A stretch of DNA of 10,288 nucleotides from Candidatus Njordarchaeota archaeon (GTDB lineage Archaea; Asgardarchaeota; Njordarchaeia; Njordarchaeales; JAHKLH01), in contig JAHKLH010000042.1 in NCBI GenBank assembly GCA_029856635.1, positions 1 through 10,288 on the forward strand, read 5' to 3'. Shown here one piece after another: positions 1 through 6,450 of this stretch. Made by a program: the position numbers and the translations under genes. A model generated the notes under the pieces. It saw only the letters and a program-made list of their open reading frames with translations. It made no database searches and was not told where the DNA came from. Numbering within the stretch: position 1 is the stretch's first letter; every line of letters starts with the position of its first letter.

Positions 1-420
1 AACTAGCTTCATGCAAAATACGAATAGTCTACTCTATGGTAACACGAGACTTCCTAGCATAAGGAGGAATACGCTCTTTGATGTGGTTTTCCTGCATAGC
101 GTAGTCGACCTCAAGGTTTAGACAGGCTCCCCCGAATTGCCCTCAGTTTTAAATCATTTTTGTGTGGCGTTAGCTACGGTTGCTCTTGTTTACTCTTTTG
201 TGCTTTATGAACTTTTCTTGCTTTTCATCTATTTAATTGCTAAATTGAGCATATTTTAGGAGTTTGAAATTGCACAGAATGATCTGCATTAGTTTTTAAC
301 CAAATTAATGCTCAAAGAAAACGAGAAAATTCGCAGTAGACTGTACAGGTATCCTGAGCATCGCATAATTGCTAGAATTTATTAAATGTAAATTAGAACA
401 AATACACGTAATTATATCAA
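1..420. other. Intergenic region at the left edge, no intact gene
   Basis: No convincing complete gene is visible. The first 150 bases are less AT-rich than what follows and carry a 38-codon minus-strand open frame (142 to 29, ending in TAG) with no obvious start, which reads like the tail of a protein (see its own entry). Positions 150-420 are AT-rich, with stops in all frames apart from a minus-strand frame that runs into the protease gene and looks like a shadow. No tRNA cloverleaf or tandem repeat was seen. Confidence 0.6.
29..142 (-). pseudogene. Possible C-terminal remnant of an unidentified protein
   Basis: The minus strand is open for 38 codons between an in-frame TGA (143-145) and a TAG (29-31). 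Its hydrophilic translation includes VDYAMQENHIKERIPPYARK. It has no methionine start close to the upstream stop, and its base composition is richer in G and C than its surroundings, which suggests the end of a decayed or transferred gene such as a mobile-element protein. I do not recognise the family. A chance open frame is the main alternative. Confidence 0.2.
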
Positions 421-428
421 TTGATTGG

Positions 429-437
429 TTTATATAA
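429..437 (+). promoter_or_regulatory. TATA box of the HtrA-like protease gene
   Basis: The sequence TTTATATAA closely matches the archaeal TATA consensus. Transcription would start about 25 bases downstream, near 458-460. That leaves a leader of roughly 13 bases that still contains the GGGTG ribosome binding site before the TTG at 472. The box lies inside the longest possible open frame (TTG at 421), which argues against that upstream start. Confidence 0.6.
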
Positions 438-460
438 TTCAAGGAATATTCATAAAATTT

Positions 461-465
461 GGGTG
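461..465 (+). promoter_or_regulatory. Ribosome binding site (GGGTG) deciding the protease start
   Basis: GGGTG pairs with the 3' end of archaeal 16S rRNA and lies 6 bases before TTG at 472. The same GGGTG with 6-7 bases of spacing precedes TTG at 6650 and ATG at 8364 in this window, so it is probably the local style of initiation. It favours TTG 472 over TTG 421 or GTG 463. Confidence 0.55.
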
Positions 466-471
466 CAAATA

Positions 472-1428
472 TTGAGCCTAAAAGAACTCGAAACAAAGTT
501 AGTTGATGTTGTTGAAAAAGCCCTTTCAAGCGTTGTTTCTATACAAACAATTGATATCGAATATAATATGTTCCTTGAGCCCATCCCAACGAGAATGGGT
601 ATTGGCTCGGGTTTTGTGGTAGATAAAGGAATAATTATCACGGCATTTCATAACATCAGACAGATGGAGATCATAAATGTGATATTACCAAATGGTACCC
701 GAGTAAAGGGACAAGCATTATATGGAGACCCGTATACGGATATAGCAGTTCTTAGAATTAAAGCAGATGTAGAATTAAAACCGCTAAAATTAGCAGATTC
801 TAGTAAATTAAAACCAGGTCAAATAGTTTTAGCAATAGGAAATCCTCTAGGTGTTGGAAGAACAGTTTCTATGGGAGTTATAAGTGCTGTTGGACGAAGT
901 ATAAGAACTCAGTATGGTGTATTGCATAATGTGATTCAAACTGATGCAGCGATAAATCCTGGTAATAGTGGTGGACCTCTAGTTAATTTGAGTGGAGATG
1001 TTGTAGGAATGGCAACGGCAATCATTCCTTATGCGCAAGGAATCGGTTTCGCGATACCATCAAACACGATTAAAAAAGTAGTTAGTGATGTACTCAAATA
1101 TGGCCGTGTGATTTACCCATATTTTGGAGCCGCTTTAATTGGATTAAATCCTCAAATTGCCGCTTATTATCAAATTTCTGTTCCATTTGGAGCATTAGTA
1201 GTTGATGTTGAGCCGGAGTCGCCAGCTGCGTTCTCTGGAATTCAACCTGGAGATGTAATCATTGAAATAGAGGGCGTACAAATAAGATCGCCAAATGAAT
1301 TTATTGATGTCTTGTACACTAAGCGGCCAGGTGATAGGATTTCTGTTGGAATTATTCGAGGAAAAACCAAATATGTAGTTAAGGTAAGATTATCAGCTAG
1401 ACCAACACAAAGCGAAGATTTCACATAA
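472..1428 (+). CDS. HtrA/DegP-like trypsin-fold serine protease with one PDZ domain, predicted cytoplasmic
   Basis: This 318-residue protein should cleave or handle misfolded proteins in the manner of HtrA. Residues count from TTG 472. A short helical N-terminus leads into a chymotrypsin-fold domain (about 10-215) carrying the full triad: His60 in TAFH, Asp90 in DPYTDIAVL and Ser166 in NPGNSGGP. One PDZ domain follows (about 225-310, containing PAAFSGIQPGDVIIEIEG). There is no signal peptide or membrane segment, so it probably acts inside the cell, unlike bacterial DegP. The frame stays open up to TTG 421, but the TATA box at 429-437 and GGGTG at 461-465 support 472. The gene ends 2 bp from the convergent downstream gene, so its transcript must terminate within the antisense of its neighbour. 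The family call is secure; the start is inferred. Confidence 0.93.
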   Translation: MSLKELETKLVDVVEKALSSVVSIQTIDIEYNMFLEPIPTRMGIGSGFVVDKGIIITAFHNIRQMEIINVILPNGTRVKGQALYGDPYTDIAVLRIKADVELKPLKLADSSKLKPGQIVLAIGNPLGVGRTVSMGVISAVGRSIRTQYGVLHNVIQTDAAINPGNSGGPLVNLSGDVVGMATAIIPYAQGIGFAIPSNTIKKVVSDVLKYGRVIYPYFGAALIGLNPQIAAYYQISVPFGALVVDVEPESPAAFSGIQPGDVIIEIEGVQIRSPNEFIDVLYTKRPGDRISVGIIRGKTKYVVKVRLSARPTQSEDFT

Positions 1429-1430
1429 TT

Positions 1431-2384
1431 TTAATAATACCATGTGTCATAATAAAGATGTTCATTTAATTGCTTTCTACTAGAATCAGGGTATGCTTTG
1501 CATAAATCTTTTAATACACATTCTTCGCATAATGGTTTTTCACGTATACACGTTTTTCTTCCAAACATCCATAAGAAATCATCAAGCACACCTGGATTAA
1601 TTCCACTTATCTCAGAAATAATTTTCCACACTCTGCGTATGATTAACCTAATTATAATATCCTCTTCACGTGTTGCTTCTCGCTTCCACATAAAGAGATC
1701 GCTTAGTTTCTCAATTCCGTTAACTATTCCGGTTCTCAATGCAACTCGAACAAGATGATTATCAACTGGTACTTGCATGTTTTCTAAATCCTTAATTTTG
1801 AGCAATCCCCGGCGTTCTAGAAACTTTGCGAGCAAAAAAGGCTTTTTCTCAACAGGATCTTCGTATGCTCGGAAGACTCTTAAACGCTCAATAAATCCAC
1901 CATCTATTTTAGAGTATAAGTAGCCTTTTGATTCTTGAATTAAATTAAGAAAACTTCCATCATACAATTTTAGCAATTTTATTCCGGCATCTCTTAATAA
2001 AAATGCTCTTACTTCTGGATCATGTATGACAATTCTTCTAGGTTCGTCTACACTTAACCACTTCTTAACATCCTCGATAGTCATTTTGCTCATTTTCCTT
2101 GGGGAAAAGAAATCTGGATTCTCCTCATATTTTATCATACCCAAGCGATAAAGTAAATCAGAGCCATGGTAAAGTTTTCCATCAACGTATCCTTCAAATA
2201 GCTTTCCAGGTAAACTTGTTCTATGATCTATTGCAACCATGAAGAAGAAATAATTGATAACGCTTTCTATTGGTTCATTACTTGGCGGAAAGTACTCTGG
2301 ATTTGTGAATGAATCTGGTTTTATTTTTATGTTCACTAGAACTTTCGCGAGTTTTTTACATTGTGCTAGATCTATTTCTAACAC
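1431..2384 (-). CDS. HhH-GPD superfamily glycosylase-like protein with EndoIII-type 4Fe-4S loop, Qng1-related
   Basis: The 317-residue protein ends in four cysteines, C279, C286, C289 and C295, spaced C-x6-C-x2-C-x5-C, exactly the iron-sulfur loop of endonuclease III and MutY. Upstream, VPVDNHLVRVALRTGIV (205-221) resembles the EndoIII segment VDTHxxRVxxR, making Asp208 the candidate catalytic acid. The segment EKKPFLLAKFLERRG resembles the EndoIII lysine region, with Lys180 or Lys181 as candidate. Residues 115-175, including AGIKLLKLYDGSFLNLI and a later FRAYEDP, recall queuosine salvage glycosylase Qng1 (DUF2419), which has a related fold. The substrate could be a damaged base or a modified nucleoside. 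Start is GTG 2384 with TGGTGGGGG just upstream, 18 bp after the stop of the broken methyltransferase, so the two were probably cotranscribed. Superfamily confident; reaction unknown. Confidence 0.75.
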   Translation of the reverse strand: MLEIDLAQCKKLAKVLVNIKIKPDSFTNPEYFPPSNEPIESVINYFFFMVAIDHRTSLPGKLFEGYVDGKLYHGSDLLYRLGMIKYEENPDFFSPRKMSKMTIEDVKKWLSVDEPRRIVIHDPEVRAFLLRDAGIKLLKLYDGSFLNLIQESKGYLYSKIDGGFIERLRVFRAYEDPVEKKPFLLAKFLERRGLLKIKDLENMQVPVDNHLVRVALRTGIVNGIEKLSDLFMWKREATREEDIIIRLIIRRVWKIISEISGINPGVLDDFLWMFGRKTCIREKPLCEECVLKDLCKAYPDSSRKQLNEHLYYDTWYY

Positions 2385-2402
2385 TTTTATTCCCCCACCA
2401 TA

Positions 2403-3617
2403 CTATTCCTTTCTTTCTGATAAGATTAATGTTACCAATAAGTCACCAAGCATGCTTCTTAATTTATCTTCAATACTCCAGTAGTTTTTTAATACATTAA
2501 TGAGTACATCAGGCCTCGCTGTGAACACATCTAAATACTCTGCATACGCCTTGTATGCAAAAGTAGCAAGTGATAAATAAATTTTCGGAAGTGCTTTAAT
2601 TCTCGCAGAACGAATTCCATATGGTGGATTAACCAAAATTCTTGATACTTCAATTTCCGGGTCTTCATGCAACACATTTGATACGAAAAACTTTATATCG
2701 TACTGTAAATCCACATATTGCTTGATTAACTTGATTAAAATCTCGTAATTTTCTACAGCTTGTTTGATGTATTTCGCGGAAATATCAATTCCCGCGATTC
2801 TGATTGCTGGTACTTTTACTTACTCCTTGATTTCATTAATTATTGTCTTCAGCTATATTCAATACATTTTTGATAACAATAAAATTACAGGTTTTCCTAT
2901 CTCCGCAATAAGAGAGAAATTACTGTAGATGCAAAATGCCTCGAGAGGAATTGTTCCGCAGCCGCACATTGGATCATATAAGTCTTGTTTTTCTCGAAGA
3001 AATACTGCAGATGCCGCAGCAGACGGACTTAACCCTGCTGGATGAACATATTTTCTATATTTACGAGCCTTATTTGCGTTTTCTATCAAAGCCCAAAGAA
3101 TAAAAAATAGATTTCCAAAGACACCTGAAACAAAGGTTATATCCGGCTTCTTTAAATTCACTTTAAAAGAGTAATTTTTCAATAATTCATCCGCAGTGAT
3201 CTTTGTTAGTCTTACGCTTGTGAAATCATGCTTAAAAACTTGTTTATCTAACCAACGAAAAGATCTTCTTATTCCTCTAAAAGCAATGGATAATCCTTTT
3301 AAATTGTGATTATTAACGAAATTCTCAAACGTCTGATGTGCTTCTTTGATGCATGAAAGAATTCCACTCTCTGTAACTTTCTCAAGCTCGCAGACAAATA
3401 TTGGAATACCAAACATTAAGGGAGTTCTTATTTTCGTAAGTAAATATATGAGTTCTTCGAGATTTTTACATTTTACGAGAACAAATCCATGTGCTAAGAC
3501 TTGTGACTTCGCTCTCAGCCATCTATTAACCTCGTTAATAAAGCCAGTTTCAAGTCCGGGATGTGTAATTCCAAACAATGTCTTTCCATCAAACTCATAG
3601 ATGATTTTCTTGGACAT
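2403..3617 (-). pseudogene. THUMP-type RNA guanine-N2 methyltransferase (Trm14/RlmL-like), interrupted by three in-frame stops
   Basis: The N-terminal part (from ATG 3617; GTG 3629 is also possible) reads like a THUMP domain, with FGITHPGLE, IRTPLMFGI and FRGIRRSF, and then the lead-in KYRKYVHPAGLSP. Methyltransferase motif I follows as DPMCGCGTIPLEA, where family members usually have CGSGT. The frame then meets TGA (2859-2861), TAG (2853-2855) and TAA (2820-2822). The same frame resumes with IRIAGIDIS and the catalytic motif ILVNPPYGIR, and ends at TAG 2403. Enzymes of this kind make N2-methylguanosine in tRNA or rRNA using S-adenosylmethionine. Motifs of one enzyme on both sides, in one frame, show a single broken gene. 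Another frame across the gap (minus strand, around 2918-2833) is open, so two compensating indels, real or from assembly, could explain the stops. Confidence 0.82.
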
Positions 3618-3696
3618 ATGAACAAACACACTTTCAAATCTTATGTGAGTTCATTTTTGTGATAAATCTTTAACAAAAATGTTATTGAGTTTGACA

Positions 3697-3709
3697 TTAA
3701 AAATAAATC
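3697..3709 (+). promoter_or_regulatory. TATA-like promoter element of the 3734-3781 C/D box sRNA
   Basis: An A/T-only stretch reading TTAAAAATAAAT is centred near 3703. Archaeal transcription from such an element starts about 25-27 bases downstream, near 3729-3731, immediately before the C box at 3734. The fit supports independent transcription of the sRNA. Confidence 0.45.
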
Positions 3710-3733
3710 TTTTCCAACTCTTAAAAGTACAGA

Positions 3734-3781
3734 ATGATGAATGTACCACCTGCTGAAGCATGATGAACAAGCATATGCTGA
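3734..3781 (+). ncRNA. C/D box guide sRNA (2'-O-methylation guide)
   Basis: All four boxes are perfect and correctly spaced: C box ATGATGA (3734-3740), 12-base guide ATGTACCACCTG (3741-3752), D' box CTGA (3753-3756), 3-base spacer AGC, C' box ATGATGA (3760-3766), 11-base guide ACAAGCATATG (3767-3777), D box CTGA (3778-3781). Archaeal C/D sRNAs assemble with L7Ae, Nop5 and fibrillarin and direct 2'-O-methylation of the target base paired to the fifth guide base upstream of D or D'. Both guides therefore point at a U, within CAGGUGGUACAU and CAUAUGCUUGU. The gene lies between the convergent coiled-coil gene and the divergent methyltransferase remnant, with a TATA-like element at the right distance. 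The exact ends are uncertain by several bases, and no strong terminal stem is visible. Confidence 0.9.
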
Positions 3782-3829
3782 ACCACACTCTATTTCTGAT
3801 ATTCTTCGTTTCTACATGACCTAGTGTAA

Positions 3830-4093
3830 TTATTGAAGTCTCTGCAACTCACTTTCAAGAATCGCAATTCGCTCCTTCAGAGTACGCAAAGCTTTTAAGT
3901 ATCCCCACCATACAAAAAAGTCTTCGTCATCTCCAAGTTGTCCAGACTCAAATTTTTTGAGAAATTCACTTGAATCCATTTTGTATTTTGATTCAAATTC
4001 CTTTTCCTTCCTTTCGTAAATTTTCAATTTAATTTTGCTTATTTTGAGCTCTCTTTCTAGAACTTCCGCGATTATAAATGCTCTTTTTAACAT
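3830..4093 (-). CDS. Small coiled-coil protein, antitoxin-like, unknown function
   Basis: An 87-residue charged protein: a helical, Lys/Glu-rich first half (residues 1-35), a central segment KYKMDSSEFLKKFESGQLGD followed by DEDFFVWWGYLKAL, and a C-terminal leucine-rich coiled coil ending LESELQRLQ. ATG 4093 is preferred over the further upstream frame start (4177) because AGGTGA (4098-4103) lies 4 bases before it and a TATA-like stretch (4128-4139) lies about 40 bases before it. The KYxM-x-EF pattern followed by an acidic stretch and paired Trp recalls small archaeal proteins that pair with toxins. This is recall of pattern only, and no toxin gene is adjacent. It lies on the same strand as ksgA, 218 bp downstream of it, and probably has its own promoter. 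Confidence 0.7.
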   Translation of the reverse strand: MLKRAFIIAEVLERELKISKIKLKIYERKEKEFESKYKMDSSEFLKKFESGQLGDDEDFFVWWGYLKALRTLKERIAILESELQRLQ

Positions 4094-4097
4094 GTTT

Positions 4098-4103
4098 TCA
4101 CCT
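4098..4103 (-). promoter_or_regulatory. Ribosome binding site (AGGTGA) of the coiled-coil gene
   Basis: On the minus strand AGGTGA is followed by 4 bases and then ATG 4093. It matches the anti-Shine-Dalgarno end of archaeal 16S rRNA and sets the start 28 codons inside the longest open frame. Confidence 0.6.
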
Positions 4104-4127
4104 GAATTCAAAGATGTATGGTAGTGA

Positions 4128-4139
4128 TTAAAAATTAAA
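4128..4139 (-). promoter_or_regulatory. TATA-like promoter of the coiled-coil gene
   Basis: The minus strand reads TTTAATTTTTAA here. Transcription would start near 4107, giving a leader of about 14 bases that contains the AGGTGA ribosome binding site. The match is modest in such AT-rich sequence. Confidence 0.35.
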
Positions 4140-4311
4140 CAACAAAATTCCACTAAAGAATACAATAACATCAACATCCAGCGTTCATTTCATTAAGGAA
4201 GCGCAAATAATTAATCACACTAAAATTTCTCTCTCAGACATAATGCTTTATTAACAAGCAATTTGCATCTTGAATAATAATATATCTCATATTTTCCAAT
4301 AACTTGATTTT

Positions 4312-5157
4312 TCAGATAATACCCATTTCCTTAAAAATGAAACCAATTTCCTCGATCTCCTTAACCGTTAAGGATCTAACACGCTTATTTATATCGACTT
4401 TACGCTTTATTTCTTCAATCACGTACTTTATGTCTACATCTTTGTGCCGTAAATAATGCGTCAGAACTTTCCTTAATGTTCTTCGTGCGGCAGTAAATAA
4501 GATTGCTGTTGTTTTCTCGTAAGTGTTAAAGTCTATTATGTGCTTCATTCGTATTGGCCAAAATCTTACTAAAACAGAATCAACTTCTGGCTGTGGCCAA
4601 AATGCGTCATTAGGAACATGTAATACAATCTCTCCATCAGCAAAGTACCTAAAACATGCTCCAATTCTCCCCCAATTCTTGTCACCTGGACCTGCTAATA
4701 ATCTTTCTGCATATTCTTTTTGAAGAATCATCACCGCTAATTTAAAAGTATTCAACGTAAATAGTTCCTTTAAAACTTTGATGATTATGTCGGAGATTAT
4801 GTGATAGGGAGGATTCGAAACAACTTTTGTTATGTCTCTTGAGAAACTTATCTTAAGTACATCTGCTATTATAAGGTCTACTTTTCCCTGCTTAATAAAA
4901 CTTCCAAGTCGCCACCTGAATACTTCAGCAATTTTTGGATCCTTCTCAACAGCATAGACTTTTTTTGCTTTCTTCGCGAGCATTTCAGTAAGATATCCAA
5001 AACCTGCTCCAATATCCAAAACTACATCATCCTCTGTAATTTCCGCACATTCTACCTCTACTTTCAAAATTTTCTCTGATATCAAGAAATGCTGACCTAC
5101 TCTAGGATTTGGACTAATATCATACAGTTTGCACAAGAATTTTATTTCTTTAAGCAT
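4312..5157 (-). CDS. ksgA: 16S rRNA dimethyladenosine transferase KsgA/RsmA (Dim1 family)
   Basis: The enzyme transfers four methyl groups from S-adenosylmethionine to two adjacent adenines in the last helix of 16S rRNA (A1518/A1519 in E. coli numbering), a late step in small-subunit assembly. The 281 residues show the family order: GQHFL near the N-terminus (21-25), SAM motif I VVLDIGAGFGYLTE (45-58), acidic ribose contact AVEKD (69-73), IIADVL (96-101), catalytic motif NPPYH (115-119), and FWPQPEVDS (186-194) leading into the C-terminal helical domain. Length is normal. Start is ATG 5157, 24 bp after the stop of the unknown upstream gene, so they probably share a transcript. The usual archaeal companions (rpoF, DUF655 gene) are not beside it here. 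Confidence 0.97.
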   Translation of the reverse strand: MLKEIKFLCKLYDISPNPRVGQHFLISEKILKVEVECAEITEDDVVLDIGAGFGYLTEMLAKKAKKVYAVEKDPKIAEVFRWRLGSFIKQGKVDLIIADVLKISFSRDITKVVSNPPYHIISDIIIKVLKELFTLNTFKLAVMILQKEYAERLLAGPGDKNWGRIGACFRYFADGEIVLHVPNDAFWPQPEVDSVLVRFWPIRMKHIIDFNTYEKTTAILFTAARRTLRKVLTHYLRHKDVDIKYVIEEIKRKVDINKRVRSLTVKEIEEIGFIFKEMGII

Positions 5158-5181
5158 CCTTTTTTACCTAATAAAACATGC

Positions 5182-5895
5182 CTAAATAATAAATCTTGGT
5201 TTGATTGAAATGAATAATGATTGAATTACATCCACTATGTGAATGCTTACATGATCAAACAGAAAATTAAGAAGATACTCATTACTAACTAACTCATTTA
5301 TCACTCTCTTAATCGAAACATTTAAGAAAAACGCTCGCTCCATCTTTGCCGTTATACCTAACATAACATCATTTCCAAAATAAATGTTGGGTTTAAGCTC
5401 AATCTTATATTTCTTAATAACCTTCCTAATCCGCCTCGGAAGAGTACTGAAAAGATTTTCAATTGCTAATAAACTACAAAAAACCCAGCACAAAATTGCT
5501 TCTCTCCTTGAAATTGAAGTCTCTAAAAAACAATATTCAAAACTATGATCCGTGCATTTCATTTCTTCCAGAATTCGTTTAAATTTAACTAGTGATATAA
5601 AATATCTCTCCTTCATTAACATCACTTTTCCTTTAAATGCCTCTTTGGTCAGAATTAGTGTTGTTAAACATTTCCTATTTAACGGAATACGCATCCGAAG
5701 AGACGAATATTCTTTAATCACATGATGAACAAACGTCACATCTACATTATCGCAAGGATATAACTCAATAATTACTGTACCTTGATGAACTTTAACACTC
5801 CTTATCATATTCTTTTTCTTTCGTAGAATCTCTAAACCAGATACATTCACTTTTCTATAGCATTCCATAACATTCTTTAACTCATCATTAAACAT
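5182..5895 (-). CDS. Unrecognised 237-residue basic protein upstream of ksgA
   Basis: I do not recognise this protein. It is rich in Lys, Arg and aliphatic residues, with no clear signal peptide. A segment around residues 133-148 (AILCWVFCSLLAIENL) is hydrophobic but also fits a buried helix. The C-terminal third alternates predicted strands and helices (ELKPNIYFGND, AFFLNVSIKRV) and reaches DHVSIHIVD (214-222). Its layout faintly recalls zinc metallopeptidases in which an HExxH helix follows similar strands, but the Glu is absent (H215-V-S-I-H219), so catalysis is not supported. The codon pattern and long uninterrupted frame make it a credible gene. ATG 5895 is used; no good ribosome binding site precedes it. 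Its position 24 bp before ksgA suggests cotranscription. Confidence 0.72.
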   Translation of the reverse strand: MFNDELKNVMECYRKVNVSGLEILRKKKNMIRSVKVHQGTVIIELYPCDNVDVTFVHHVIKEYSSLRMRIPLNRKCLTTLILTKEAFKGKVMLMKERYFISLVKFKRILEEMKCTDHSFEYCFLETSISRREAILCWVFCSLLAIENLFSTLPRRIRKVIKKYKIELKPNIYFGNDVMLGITAKMERAFFLNVSIKRVINELVSNEYLLNFLFDHVSIHIVDVIQSLFISIKPRFII

Positions 5896-6081
5896 GTTTT
5901 ACATCATAGTCTCTAGAAATTCATTCTTTCTCACTTATTTTCGTTAATATCAGACATTAATTAATAACCCTGGCACCAAACATGACTTTAAATCAGCATA
6001 TAATAACTAGTAAACATCGATTTCCTTTCCCAAAAGACTACAAATTAATCATAATATTTGGTAAACCTTTTAATTTGAAGA

Positions 6082-6130
6082 TCAGTCGGTGGCGTTTTCA
6101 TCATGTTTCAGCAGTGGTAACACTCATCAC
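6082..6130 (-). ncRNA. C/D box guide sRNA (2'-O-methylation guide)
   Basis: Read on the minus strand the boxes are perfect: C box GTGATGA (6130-6124), 12-base guide GTGTTACCACTG (6123-6112), D' box CTGA (6111-6108), 3-base spacer AAC, C' box ATGATGA (6104-6098), 12-base guide AAACGCCACCGA (6097-6086), D box CTGA (6085-6082). The near-symmetrical layout with 12-base guides is the textbook archaeal form, bound by L7Ae, Nop5 and fibrillarin. By the fifth-base rule the predicted modified bases are a G in CAGUGGUAACAC and a U in UCGGUGGCGUUU. I could not place the targets confidently. A modest TATA-like stretch (minus strand, near 6158-6166) would start transcription close to 6133. The protein gene starting at 5895 lies downstream on the same strand, so readthrough is also possible. 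Confidence 0.92.
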
Positions 6131-6177
6131 CAACCAATTTATGAAACTTTAGACATTTTGTAAAGCTTTAATGAATT

Positions 6178-6450
6178 TTATTTCATTCTTATAAACCTCA
6201 TCATAATAATGAAATTCTTTTTATCTAATGCATCTACTCTCTTATCTAATGCTTCGTATTTCGTGTCAATGTATCTAATAATATCCTCTTCCACATTCGA
6301 ATCTCTCTTCTAAGCTAAGCAATATCCTCCTTGGTATCCTTTCTTAATTAAGTAATCATATGAAAGCCTTAAATCAGAATCCTTTATCAATTCAACAACG
6401 AGAACCCTTAGGCGTTTTCTTCTTCACAATCTCCATTAGTTTTTCTTCAT
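6178..6450 (-). pseudogene. Decayed gene with a coiled-coil segment, possibly a DUF3782-like nuclease N-terminus
   Basis: The minus strand carries coding-like pieces broken by stops and a shift. First comes DEEKLMEIVKKK (about 6450-6415). A different frame then gives ELIKDSDLRLSYDYLIKKGY (about 6394-6335) and stops at TAG 6310-6312. After the stop the same frame continues from GTG 6294 with EEDIIRYIDTKYEALDKRVD and ends at TAA 6178-6180. A short helical domain followed by repeated ALDKRVDALDKK heptads resembles the front of archaeal DUF3782-type proteins, which have coiled coils before a PD-(D/E)XK-like nuclease domain. No nuclease part remains. The family link is tentative, and chance open frames in AT-rich DNA are the alternative. 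Confidence 0.35.

Noticed and set aside
86..146. Possible tRNA-like segment in the GC-richer left edge
   Set aside because: No T-arm consensus or cloverleaf stems can be drawn.
305..641. Two minus-strand ORFs over the protease 5' region
   Set aside because: Shadows of the protease gene and its promoter.
2403..2714. Separate 103-residue methyltransferase-like gene
   Set aside because: Its apparent GTG start is internal, and the frame upstream already encodes the conserved IRIAGIDIS segment.
2820..2861. Recoding (selenocysteine or pyrrolysine) across the methyltransferase stops
   Set aside because: TGA, TAG and TAA all occur within 42 bases; no recoding scheme reads all three.
3741..3824. 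27-codon plus-strand ORF (MYHLLKHDEQAYAEPHSISD...)
   Set aside because: It overlaps the guides and boxes of the C/D sRNA, which explain the sequence far better.
4718..4738. GTGATGA box-like motif inside ksgA (minus strand)
   Set aside because: No D box at guide distance; it is ordinary coding sequence.
5947..6000. Two CTGA motifs on the minus strand, possible third C/D sRNA
   Set aside because: No C or C' box stands at a suitable distance.
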